In this document: positions 35,641 through 55,523 of the stretch, piece after piece
Position numbering within the stretch: the first letter of the stretch is position 1
Layout of the letters: the number at the start of each line of letters is the position of its first letter
DNA from: Coptis chinensis
Lineage: Eukaryota; Streptophyta; Magnoliopsida; Ranunculales; Ranunculaceae
Direction of reading: 5' to 3'
Assembly: GCA_015680905.1 (NCBI GenBank)
Contig: JADFTS010000054.1
Location: 62,001 to 126,000, forward strand
Length of the DNA: 64,000 nt
The notes under the pieces: model-generated
The model's database searches: none
The model's input: the letters and a program-made list of their open reading frames with translations, nothing else
Told to the model about the DNA's origin: nothing
Translations under genes and position numbers: made by a program

Positions 35641-36218
35641 CAGAATCTCGGCGTACAAAAGCGCGTTTGTGTGTGTGTGTCTTTAACGATTATTATTTTA
35701 AATAAAGACATAAAAAAAAAATTATATATATTTGTTTGAAATATTAAAAAAAAAAAAAAAGACAAAAAGAGAAAGGGAGAAAAGCTGAAAGTGTGGAACC
35801 TGTCTCTTTTGGCTTCTCATCATCATCATCAGTCTTCCATTGTTCACTACATCGGAATAACAACTCCCATAATCGAGAGAGAGAGAGAGAGAGAATCTGG
35901 TACTAGTAGTCTACTAGTACTGCCTCGTGATTCTCAGTCCCGAATTAAATATTATTATTAGATTAGAATCCTGAATTTTTGTTTTTGTTTTTACCCCTCA
36001 CTCCAGATCTTACAATTCTTCTCCACTTTCTCTGACCTTGTATTTGTTTGGTTTCTTTCTAAACTCTCGCTCTCTCAAATTCCTCCACTTGTTGTTCTGG
36101 TTTCTTACTCACTCCTTCAGACAGATCCTTTCTTCACTCTAATCGATCTGAACCATCGGATGATTAGACTTTGACCACGATTTAGACTTTTAGATAAAGG
36201 AAAAAAAGTCGTAGCTAA
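35641..36218 (+). promoter_or_regulatory. CDPK-related kinase promoter and 5' UTR region
   Basis: A (GA)n tract at 35875-35894 and pyrimidine-rich ctctcgctctctc stretches near 36065 precede the ATG at 36219. Such GA/CT tracts are common in plant core promoters and leaders. A poly-A run lies near 35745-35760. Confidence 0.45.
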
Positions 36219-44934
<8,716 letters not shown>

Positions 44935-46630
44935 TTCGTTGTTTGTGCAGGCAGTGAGTGTCTTATAATTGTTTTCATATTCTTGGTATTGAAAGGGTTT
45001 GCAGGGATTTTTTTTCTTTCCTGTTTTTATTGGTAGAGAAAAATGTTTATATGTGTCGAAGCCCAGTATGAGGTAATACAGGTCCAGGACTTGCTCCATT
45101 CCCTTTGTGTGCCGTGTTGTTGTGCTTAACTCCACTGCTCCCTGCTTCAGACGTGTCTTTGAGCTACTTGGAATTTGATATGAAGCTTTTTAATTTTTAA
45201 TTTTTTTATTTTAATTAGGCAGAAAGAAAGGAAAATTGACAAGCTGTTGTAATAGTATATTTAATGTATCATCGAAACTGGTAGGATCGCTAAGGTTGCA
45301 GGCATAAATCTATGTAGTCCAAAAATGACCATCCCCAACAGTTTTTGTTGATAATAAATGATCATGAAGTTTGGCTCTGAAACATTCTGTGCATTTTTGC
45401 CTCTATTTGTTTGTAGTTTAATTTTGTTTAGTTTGTGTATTTTACCTGTTGCCTATTTTAATTGGGAGGTACTTTCCAAGTTGGAAATTAAGGCAAGTGG
45501 CACGCTTTGTATCTGGCTGAGATCACACGAGTTGTTACTTCTGCTGGTAAGTGTTATTAAATAAAACACTCGCTTTAATATAAAACAATCTTTGAATTAT
45601 TATATTGGAATTCAGACTTGTTCCTACTTGAGTGGCATGACCCAGCGCCAGTCTTTGATGCAATCAAGCCAGGCAGCACTCATTTGAAATTTTCTTCTCA
45701 GAGGAAAAGAAAAATATCGATTGAAAATGCAAGGGGGTACGTGGTAGCAGTTGACTTGGATCCAATGGGTTCATACCATTTTAAAGTACAAAGGGAAATT
45801 AGGCTTCATGAATAGATTAGAGGTTTCCTGGTGTTTTTTTTAAGAGTATACGTCTATACTCTTCATTTGCTCAGCATCAGTGTTTTTTTAAGAGTTTTAT
45901 CCATTAGGTACAATATGACGACACTCATTTTCTAATGTTTCTGTTTATCCTAAGAAATGAATCTAGTGAGGAAATAGGCAAACAGCCACTTTTAGTGGCC
46001 GCTGTCAATTTCTATTGGTAATGTTGCTAGGAGCAGCCCGCCATACCCGTCCGTGAAAACCATTATGTCCCTGCATAGAGGCTAGGCAAGACTCAGACTC
46101 CGCACTCTTGCAAATGTTATGAATCATTTTTATCCGTTACCGATTAAGAAATGTTGTGCGAAACTGAGATTTTAAGATGTTACTTGGTTTCCTTGTTTGG
46201 TCAAAATCGGTATCATTTACTTGACTTTTACACCTTACCAAATAATTTGGACATGGAGGAAAGATTCCGTGCATGCTTATCTCCACAATCGCAGTGGAGA
46301 TAAGCTTCCGATTTCCGATGAGATCATTTATTTTTCAATGTCAATTGATCCAGTTAGCCATTTTTGTATTAGGTTTGTTTTTCGTTTCACCAATCTCTTT
46401 TTTCTTATGATTTATGTAGCTAACTTCCTATTTGAATAAAAGTTGATGATGGGAAATCAGAAATCCTTATTTGATTGCCATTCCTGAATATATTGTCATC
46501 GATACCAGAGGTAATGTTGTGTCAAGAAAACAAATGAAAACCGGATATGTTCATCCTGATATAGGTCAAAATCAAAGAATGAAAAGGTTACTGTCCTTGA
46601 GTTAAGAATTAAGTGAAACTTTTTGTAGAA
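44935..46630. other. CRK 3' region and spacer
   Basis: The first few hundred bases probably contain the CRK 3' UTR; aataaatg at 45352-45359 is a possible polyadenylation signal. No further gene is recognised. An open frame at 45618-45815 has no known domain. Confidence 0.4.
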
Positions 46631-47040
46631 GGTACTCTCAATGGTTTGCTATTACTGGAGGACACAGATGGAAATGTGAGTGTCTCTAATCCTGTTATCG
46701 GCTAGCTGCTCAAACTACCTCCTTGCACTCGAAGAAAGAAAGGCGTGATTGTTATTGGTGGAATAATTTTTGTTGATTCCACTGAGGGTTATATTGTGGG
46801 TCGGTTGTTATTGATGTGAAAATGCTTGTTCTTGGTTCTAGTTCATGGAAATGGATTAGTTATCCTTTTGGACCTCTACTTGATTCTATTGTTGTGGATT
46901 GCCATTCGATTGAGGCTGAGTCTAATGATATTCACTCTGTATCTCTAAAAATGGATTGTAAGAGTAATTTAAGGATAGAGAGTATATTTTTGCACCCAAT
47001 GGTTTGGACATTCTACACCATTTCAACTTGTGTAGTTTGA
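46631..47040 (+). pseudogene. Possible F-box-associated/DUF295-like pseudogene fragment
   Basis: In one plus frame, NPVIG, then a stop, then LLKLPPCTRRKKGVIVIGG and IFVDSTEGYIVG can be read. In a second frame LGSSSWKWISYPFGPLLDSI continues. The 'NP..G.LL.LPPCT' pattern resembles the beta-propeller-like region of plant F-box-associated or DUF295 proteins. At least one stop and one frameshift separate the blocks, and no start or F-box is seen. The assignment is tentative. Confidence 0.3.
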
Positions 47041-47152
47041 AACCATCATATTTATTACCCAACTTCAATGGTTTGGTGGGAACACATGCAATTCCACTCT
47101 AGTTCAACCGACGCCAAATGACATCTAAGTTTTTTTATGTGCCACTTTAAGT

Positions 47153-47948
47153 TAGGTGTGTAAAACGGGTTAGGTCGGGCTAGCCCAGCCATCAAACCAT
47201 GAAGCCCGTATGACTTGAGGGCCGGCCCGACCCTTTCATGTAGTGAGGGGCAGGCCTATGAGGGCCATTGCTAAAATTGTGAAAGCCCTAATCCTCACCT
47301 CAGCCCTCTCTTTAGAGAATTGAGGGTTGGGCCAGAGAGCCGGGTTTGAGGGTCGGGTTTGATTACTCTTTTAAACTCTTTATTTACATTATAATCTTGC
47401 TAAATTGATACACGATAAATTAATTATCACGTTTAAATAGTAGGTTTTCTCAATCTTGACTTTAGTTAATGCACTTAATTAATAATTTAGCTAAAATTTG
47501 TAAGATAATAAAATTCAAAAGTTTTGTTCTTAGGTTTGATGTGCCGATGTATTACATGATTCAATAATAAATGTATATGAACGAAACTAAAAATATGACG
47601 TGGTGTTGTAGGTTATAGAATAATTTGTATGTTGATTAGTTGAAGTTGATTAAAAACTTTATATCCCGAGAAGAGAACAATTTGTTATTTTGAACTAGAT
47701 TTTTCATGTAATGTTGAGGAGCCTACACAAAACACTAATTTATGTAAAATATATTTTTCATTTTGCTATTTAATTTATACAATTATGTACTTTCTAACAA
47801 AAATATATATATATATATAAAAGTTGTGAGGGCATTACTTTGAGGGTTGAGACGAGGGCCGCCCTCATGCTTTCACATATAGACTTTTACTCTCCGCTCA
47901 AAACATGAGGGCCGCCCGAGCAGGCTGAGGGCTTGAGTTACGCCCTTA
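47153..47948. mobile_element. hAT-like element with perfect 8-bp target duplication
   Basis: Flanking ctttaagt occurs at 47145-47152 and 47949-47956. The ends are TAGGTGTGTAA and, on the other strand, TAAGGGCGTAA. GC-rich subterminal regions with many gagggcc words enclose an AT-rich core. It has the same general design as 166-800. It encodes nothing. Confidence 0.88.
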
Positions 47949-47997
47949 CTTTAAGTAGCACCATTTATTTTTTTTCAATTTACTCCATTTCAACTGA

Positions 47998-48273
47998 TAA
48001 GGGTGGAATTTGAGCCGATGGCTCGGAGCTCGGCTTGGGCTTGGCTCGTTTAAGCTCAGCTCGAGCTTGCTTGTTTACTATATGAGCCGAGCTCGAGCTC
48101 AAATAAAAACTCGTGTAACAAATGAGCTTGATGAAGTTCGACTCGTTTAGTTCAAATATCATATTTATAGTGTAAAATAACCGCACCATTTATTTTTTAT
48201 GAGAAATTTGAGCAAATTTAAAGCTCGTGTAATTAGCCATGATAAAGCTCATTTAGCTCGAATTGCACCCTTA
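47998..48273. mobile_element. hAT-like MITE with perfect 8-bp target duplication
   Basis: Flanking tcaactga occurs at 47990-47997 and 48274-48281. The ends are TAAGGGTGGAATTTGAGC and, on the other strand, TAAGGGTGCAATTCGAGC. Subterminal gctcg/cgagc words are dense. It is 276 bp. Confidence 0.9.
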
Positions 48274-48333
48274 TCAACTGATGCCACTCTCCATTCTTCA
48301 ATATTACTCTCTATAAAATGAGGATAAAAAGTA

Positions 48334-48554
48334 GGGTGAACTAGTGTTATCCCCCTACTAGATGAGTCAATTAGGATTTCCCCCCTACTAGATGGGAAAT
48401 TAGGGTCTCCCCCCTAAATACACACATAAAAATTTCGGTCAATCCACTTTGACTTTTTTTTTTGTGTGTATTTAGGGGAGAGACCCTAATTTTCCATTTA
48501 GTAGAGGGGAAATCCTAATTGGCTTATCTAATGGGGCTAATACTAGTTAACCCT
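48334..48554. mobile_element. Fold-back MITE, copy 1
   Basis: Long inverted arms (about 48334-48430 and 48465-48554) carry cccctactagatg, aattaggg and tctcccccctaaat, with their complements on the right, so most of the element can fold into one hairpin. Flanking aaaaagta occurs at 48326-48333 and 48555-48562. A second copy lies at 58395-58597. Confidence 0.85.
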
Positions 48555-50379
48555 AAAAAGTAAAAACTACCACTTTGCTCTCTACTTTTGAAGGAATAGA
48601 GAGCCATTAGACTCAGCCCAAAGGAGTGCTTCATATTATTTGTTTACTAAATTGGCGCTAATTCTGATTATTCAAATAGTGGTGGGACATTAGAGGAATC
48701 ATCTTTTTCGATATCTAAAGGAAGTTGGTTGTCATCATTACAGAAGAATAGAGCAACCAAAACAGGTATACATTAATTCGAGGTTGTTGGTAATGAACTG
48801 AAGCTTGGATCAAGCAGATATTCTTGGCATTCTTGAGCTTAAATTCATTGCTCTAACCGTAGTGGAATTTAAGCCTAATTCAGCGTTCACATGTACAACA
48901 TTGAGAGCTAATACTAATAGTTTGTTATGAACATAATCCTTCAATCACATAAATTAATGAAGGTTCCACACATACAACACCAACGTCGTATTTTTTTTTC
49001 CAGACAATAGCTAAGTGAGCACTGATTAGCTAATAGCTGGCCCAACAACCCAAGCACTACTATCCAAAATACCATCGGAAATTCATGAACATAAGCTGCA
49101 TCAGAACAATATAGCTTCTTAATAATTCAAGAACACAAGATCGAGTTAGAGTAGAAACACTATGTTTGCAAGTTCAATTTAAGTAAATACGTGTAGGTTT
49201 TCTCATTTAAATGCAAATCAAGTCTTTCTACATAAATGAAAGATAAAGTAAACACCAATTTACTTATTTTTAGGAGTAATAATTAAATGGTTTTTTTTCG
49301 GTTGAAGTAGATAGAGAGTAGGACGGTAGGAGAAGACGGCGAGATTGTGGACATTTTGTTTTCCAGTTTCCACGCATAGAATATTTTTTGCGATTTTTTG
49401 CATTTTCTTTTTTGAGCAATAGTGAACACACCGTAATAAAAAGTCAAAATGGAAACCGCAAATCGACAACGAAATCAAGCCAACTCAAATGGAGTAATAA
49501 AAATATTAAAGTATAATAACAAAAGTCAAACTAAACTCAAAATAAGGAACTGAGATCTTCCATATAAACAACCTACCGGACCACGCTGAACATCAACGTG
49601 TCCTACTGATATAAAAATTCAATTTTCATTTTTCATATAAGCAATTCCATTTTATTGTAAACTGATATTACTCTATAATACAAAACCACCATGACTGTCT
49701 GACTTTAAAAGTGATAATCCTATTTTGTATCTCGACACTTTAAAGAACAAATATAACATAGCATCTCTCGTCGTTAAATTACTTGTGATTCTCCGGTTTA
49801 TTTTGCAACATTTTATAGTTGGATATCACCATAGCCTGCCTTACAGTGAGGCCAAATCTCATATCTCTTTCACCAACCAAAAACAAGCAGTAACAATCAT
49901 TCCAAAGTAGAATTCCCCGTTAATGTCGCAACTTTTTTAAGTGACCACAATACCACATACACAAGCGAACCAAAAGCAATGGCTCTCACTAATCTTATCC
50001 CAATAAACTCACTTTTAAGTTTTTATTCATTCTGCTTCACATCTACTATACCACCATTAATTAATTACTTCATTTTTATCACATTGACATAGGAGAAAGG
50101 TAATCAGACCAAACTATCTATAAGAAATAAATAAATGAAAAATTAAAGTTAAGACTAAATTTTCTTCTACCAGAAAAAAAGAAGAAATTTCTAAACTACT
50201 TCAATTACTTCTTTCATTCTTACTTCAATTACTAAGTTGTTAACAAAACCATTAATATATACCTACATAATAAGATGTTCTGCAACTTCACCAACAACAT
50301 TTCAGAAGCAAGAAAAAACAAATAGAAAAATAATCCAAAGCTTAAAAAGAAGACTTGATTTGTTGAACCATCATCATCT
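48555..50379. other. Spacer
   Basis: 48563-48625 continues an older repeat also seen near 56085-56150. No gene is recognised in the remainder. Confidence 0.4.
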
Positions 50380-50736
50380 TCAAGCTCTAAAACAACCAAC
50401 ATGGTGGTGGTGGTGGTGAAAAGTTCTCTCTCTATCAATCATATCTTGGACATACCTAAACTCCTCCACATGACAAGGGATGGTTATGGTACCCTTTTGA
50501 TCGAACCCGTATTCTTCTTCAGCTTCCTTTAACAACTGGATAAATAATGGATGATTCACGTACATAACAGGAACGACAAACCTTTGTTGCTCTTCCGCAT
50601 CTTGACCCACTATGATTGCAAGATACCCTTTAGGGATGTCTCTAACTTCTTTGTTCTTTCCATGATGATGAAGATGGGGCAAGTGAAGATTGAAGTGAAG
50701 GAGATGCTTGTCTCCACTTCCCATCTCTTGAAACAT
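50380..50736 (-). CDS. SAUR32: SAUR32-like small auxin-up RNA protein
   Basis: This is a single-exon gene. The core from DIPKGYLAIIVG to GTITIPCHVEEF is the SAUR domain, with the usual VMYVNHPLFIQLLKEAEEEY block. The N-terminal MGSGDK (ATG at 50724) matches the SAUR32 type better than the upstream in-frame ATG at 50736, giving 114 residues. A His-rich stretch before the domain and a six-His run ending in VGCFRA are typical of this subgroup. SAUR proteins generally inhibit PP2C.D phosphatases and promote proton-pump-driven cell expansion (family knowledge). The six His codons sit in a CAC/CAT repeat that could vary in length. Confidence 0.92.
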   Translation of the reverse strand: MFQEMGSGDKHLLHFNLHLPHLHHHGKNKEVRDIPKGYLAIIVGQDAEEQQRFVVPVMYVNHPLFIQLLKEAEEEYGFDQKGTITIPCHVEEFRYVQDMIDRERTFHHHHHHVGCFRA

Positions 50737-50973
50737 ATATGTATATTGAGAAAGAAATAATGCAAAAAAGAACCAGTAGTGAGTTTTTCTCTTGCACTAA
50801 TCCTATAAGAAAACAAGAGAAAAAGGCCAAGGATCAGAGGTGGAAATAGCTAGACTGAAGAAGGTAAGGGAATAGTCTCCTAAGGATTTAGGATAGTTGG
50901 ACATGATATCAAAGTTCTACTCAAAAAACATAGAATGTATTTTTTTTCCAGCGAAAAAGAGAGAAGGGGTGGG

Positions 50974-50985
50974 TTTATATATATA
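50974..50985 (-). promoter_or_regulatory. Probable TATA box of the SAUR gene
   Basis: A TATATATAAA stretch on the minus strand lies about 240-250 bp upstream of the ATG at 50724. That implies a 5' UTR of roughly 200 bases. Confidence 0.45.
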
Positions 50986-53900
50986 CGTGTAGTGTAGATA
51001 AGAATAGGCTGGGTAGCTTTGCTTAATGTATACACAAAGTGGTGTCCTAGGTTCCAGGAGGGAGGGCAGGAACCGTCATAGTTTAAGCAACATTTTATTT
51101 TGCTTAAAGTTATTATTGTATATGTTCTTTCTTTTCTTGGTAAGATATATTATATATTCTATTTTCGTTTGGGAGATATCTTTTCTTTTTAGGTAATACA
51201 ACTATAGAGCAAAGGCGTGTTTGGGTAGTGTCATGTAACGCGTTTAATTTGATGCAAAAATATATTTGTCAATGATGATTGGTACACGCAACTACCAAAA
51301 ACAAAGTATTAATGACTTGATGTGTATATGCCCTCCCCTTGCGTTCAAAAGCCTTCCCTAGAAGCATATATATAATTCTTAAGGCTGCTTTGGCCTCATA
51401 ATAGTTTTCATTCGGAGTTCTGAACCTACTTTGTGTATAGACTTACTGCAGGTACCATTTACTGTTTCAGTTATTTGTAGTTCTAATATTAGACGAAAGA
51501 ATATGATTAGTGCAGGCCTGGAGCTTAAATGCTTCACAAGACAGGTTTGTATTAAAGTTTGAGTGATGTGATACCACAAGATAAGTCTCAATGTCAATTT
51601 GAGGATATGTCTCGATGCCAATGGAGAAAAATTGACAGTTCTTACCCTGGCCATAGTGCCATCGATCTTATGAAATCGCCAACTCGTACTTGGAATTGGA
51701 GGACAGATAGGTATGGTTAAAGCCAGAAACAACTCTTTTCCATTAGAACAACATCATGACTATGATCGATACTGGGCCATAATACATATTTTTTACCGTT
51801 TTTAAATAGAACAACAAATTTTTGAAATTAAAGTGTCAAGAAAATCTAGCAGGTGAGATGTAAAGTGTAGAAAGTGGTAGTTAAATGGATTGTGGAGTGT
51901 ATCAGCCATTCTAAGTGGGTTTGCTTTTGAACAAAGCAAAGAAAAGCAATCAAGGTGGAAGTAGGGATATATTGGTCGGAAGTCTCTTGACTTTCCAGAA
52001 TTATGGTCCATTCTTCTTGGAAATATTATATTCCACCAGACACACACACTGACATACATAGCAAATCAGATGAAAAAACGGAATAATTAAGGCTGTAAAA
52101 GTCAAGGGATGTGGTGCAAAGACGTGTGATTCACCAATTGTGGCCTTGTGGGTGCGGGGATGTTACTTGAGACCCGAGGACCCATCATTGGATTCCATCT
52201 TGGTTTATTTGAGACCCGGCCACTGTGAGCTAGAGTCAGGTCAAGGTTGATCGAAGTTCATTTTCGATTTAAACATAGATTTTGATTGAGAGACACCTAC
52301 ACAAGAAACTCAATTGAATTTGGATTGGATTTGTCATCAAAACCAAAATTTCGAACGTATTCCATTCACATGAACTTCTTATCATAGACACAGTTGGGAT
52401 ATGGATTTCATATCCACTTTGTGGTAAGTTGTAACTGGTAAGTAAGGTTCAGTAAAGTGGTTAAAAGTTAAAACACTTTGAGAAAGTTGTGTCATCAGCT
52501 AACTGCTGACAGTGCAAGGTGACTTGTTCTGGACCCAGTTTCTAACCAATTTTTACGTTTGAACCCATCAGCAATGTGTGGCCTAATTCCTACTACGATA
52601 GAAACTTAAGGACTATGGCTGAAGATGACCTCTCCAGTCTACATAATTTCAGGCTCTCTGATCAAATCGCACAATGGCCAGGCATAAAATTTCAAGAAAA
52701 ACGATGTGACAAACTTGACAAATGACTTGGGCATTATCACCATCATAATGTACTGGTTGAGTGTTCCTTTATTCATTTGAGCTCCTTTATTTTATCCACA
52801 AAGCCCATCGGATTTGGCCATCCACAAAGCCCATATCCAGAACAAATCCTACAAACTTATTACTAATTTACTACTTCTGGTCATCCACAATGTCAACGAA
52901 AATACAGTCTGAAAAATGAAAATGGTGCAAAATATTCTATCAATGAAAAAGCTGATTCAACTAATCCAATTTCTAATATTAGATAACTTATGCTAACATA
53001 ATTTATGCTAAGTGTCCTAAATCTTTCGGAAAATGGCACTTAAATAGGCACGTTATAATAGGTATCACGACTGTATTCCGGACAAATGGTCGAGTGGTCT
53101 ACCAAGGAAGCAAAAATAGATTTTAAAATGTAATACAGAATTACAGATGCTGCATACTAAAGAATTTGGTGTTCAGAAGTCAGAACCGACCCCTAGTCAT
53201 CCATAAACATAAGCAATTCAAGAAAATATTAGTATGGTTGAGGATACAAAAATAGCGATCAATCAACAAGATTTTTCCCTTCAATTTTATTACACTGTAT
53301 TAAGGTTATTTCAGTTATAAGCGAACAACAATATGTAGGAGTCATAGCAATTGTGCCGAGCATCGACCTTCAAAGATAATGTTCAGAAACATAGTTATAT
53401 TGACTCAGAGATAGTATTCTCTTTATAGCCCCTTGGTATACATGCTACAAAGTTAACAAGGAAACTGAAACTGAAACTGAAACTCTTCCCCTCAATGTTG
53501 GAGGAGAAGGAAGTTGTCTGGAGGTCGGTTGCAAATTATGTTCTTGCTGATAAGCTCTTCGCCTCTTCTTATTAGGAAGCTAAATATCACGGCTCATCCA
53601 AAAGCAGGAATACATTTTGGAAAAACGCTTCATGGAACATGTAATCTGAGTTTAAACAAGAAATAAACTCACACAGGGTGACAAATAGTTTTCCTATTTG
53701 TTAAGCAACTAAAAGATAATTACCAAGTAAATAAGCCAAAAGTTTGTTCATGTTTCAACAAAAAAAAAAAAAAAGAGAGGATAAAATGTGACAGTATGTG
53801 AGTACACAGTATTCACCAAAGAAATGAATTGTATGAATGTAAAATTATATGGCCTAAAAACCACTCGGAAAAATGAATAAAAAAATCTTACAAAGCAGCT

Positions 53901-54038
53901 TCATGAGGAAACAATCAACCAATGCATCATTCCCGCTCTTTTACACAAGGGCAACGTTCATTGGAGCATGATTGAACGAAATGCCCTTAAGACCCACACA
54001 ACATTCCCATTAGATGTGGGAATGAGAATGATTTGATT
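50986..54038. other. Spacer with no recognised gene
   Basis: A minus-strand frame at 51379-51732 (117 codons) has no recognisable domain. A gaaact hexamer run lies near 53460-53486. Poly-A runs lie near 53758-53774. Confidence 0.4.
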
Positions 54039-55037
54039 CTAGCTTGCTGTAGTATGACTCCCTTCCTCCAATGCTACCGGAACATTTTCAAATACAACAG
54101 GCAAATGCTGACGATCACGATTATGTCTCCATAAACAACTATTTCCTCCCACAGCCAACGCGTCTGCAATGGGCCTAATTATCACAATACCCTCCCCAAC
54201 CATGGCACATAACAGTACAGCCAGGAACATGACAAGTTCAAGCACATTGAAAATTGGATCCTCCGGTCTGGACAGAATGGACAAGGAAAGAAGCGTTACC
54301 TGAGTCGGTAATGCCACCAAAACAGATAATGCAAGCGCGTAAATTCGAATTCGCAATCCTTTGTTGATGACCAAGGCAACAACTTTGAAAGACGACAACA
54401 GGAAAAGCAAAATGTAGGCCGTAGCAAATGTGCCGAAAATAATTGTACCAAATAAAGGGTAGGTGCAAAGAATAGCATCTCCACCTCCAACACCGCTACC
54501 TTTCAAGACAACATAGGTTTCCCAGAAGACTTGAGGAAAGTGAGTTTTAGATGCCAAGAAAATGAAGAAACCTAGGAGCAATAGAATTGGAAGACACAAA
54601 GCAAAGACAGTGGCCACGGCGCTTCCGAATTTGTCGTTGGGGTCCTTTTGCTTAATGGAGAAACTGACTAGAAAAAGAAGAGTGACTAAGAAACCAGGCT
54701 CGAACAAACCAAGAGACAGAACGATGTGACATTTGCATAAGTAGGCTTCTTGGGTTAAAGACGGAGAAGGGAAAAGATGGCGGCGAGTGAAGGGGAGACG
54801 GAGAAGTTCGGTAAGAGCCCAAAACAAGATTAAGACGACAAATAGAATGCGGACGGACCAAAGAGAATTGAAATTCTGGAGATGGCGAGATTGTCGAGAT
54901 TTAAGATGAATGTGGAAGACGAAGGCCAGAGATACCAGGGAGAAGAGAATGAGGGAGGTGATTAAGGAGATGGTGACGAGTTCGTAAACCGACTCGATGA
55001 AAAACAATGGACGTGCTGCTGCTGCTGGTATGACCAT
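54039..55037 (-). CDS. Conserved plant multi-pass membrane protein (332 aa)
   Basis: This is a single open frame. Starting at the ATG at 55037 (MVIPAAAARPLFF), it shows seven hydrophobic segments: about residues 13-40, 58-78, 98-128, 140-165, 190-220, 228-252 and 265-290. It ends in a hydrophilic tail with NRDRQHLPVVFE. Conserved-looking loops are NFNSLWSVR, ELLRLPFTRRHLF and CKCHIVLSLGLFEPGF. I recognise a plant family of unknown function (Arabidopsis At1g10660/At5g62960-like, from memory), without a known activity. A receptor-like or THH1/TOM1-type role is only a guess from topology. The frame stays open upstream to an ATG at 55523, but those 162 codons look like translated leader. Confidence 0.75.
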   Translation of the reverse strand: MVIPAAAARPLFFIESVYELVTISLITSLILFSLVSLAFVFHIHLKSRQSRHLQNFNSLWSVRILFVVLILFWALTELLRLPFTRRHLFPSPSLTQEAYLCKCHIVLSLGLFEPGFLVTLLFLVSFSIKQKDPNDKFGSAVATVFALCLPILLLLGFFIFLASKTHFPQVFWETYVVLKGSGVGGGDAILCTYPLFGTIIFGTFATAYILLFLLSSFKVVALVINKGLRIRIYALALSVLVALPTQVTLLSLSILSRPEDPIFNVLELVMFLAVLLCAMVGEGIVIIRPIADALAVGGNSCLWRHNRDRQHLPVVFENVPVALEEGSHTTAS

Positions 55038-55523
55038 GGCCTTTGAATTGGTAATAATATTGAATTGAGGCGCATCATCGAAAGACCATGGTCGGGGGCG
55101 GTGAAGCAATTGAAAGTTGTGGGTGGTGGTTATGGGAAAGGAGGGAAAGGGTGGGTGGGTCCCTTTCCCAAAATCCCCAACCGAAAAGAAAACAGTCTGG
55201 GTAAGTAAATAACAACGTAGTTGGATGATGGAAAAAAAAAACAGACAGGGATGATTTTGGGTGCTGTCTTTGGGGTGTTGAGTTGTTGTCACTGGGCACC
55301 TACCATTTCGGGATTCTTTTTCACAGTTATCACTTATCAAACGTGCATCCATCATTCCATCATTCCATCCCCTTTCTTGCCACGATTGTTTATTGGCCAG
55401 AAAAAGAATAGCGTCCAAAATCTCGAAATTTTTAGGCAAATTTTCGTTTCCATTTTCTCTGAAAAGTAAGAATGGCAGAAAATAACAAAACTCCTGCTTT
55501 TGAACTTTTTTTTTTTTTATCAT

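Noticed and set aside
51379..51732. 117-codon minus-strand open frame
   Set aside because: No domain recognised, and no promoter or neighbouring exon supports it.
55038..55523. N-terminal extension of the membrane protein giving 494 residues
   Set aside because: The extension is charged and low in conserved-looking features, while the first membrane segment starts just after the ATG at 55037. Kept only as an observation.
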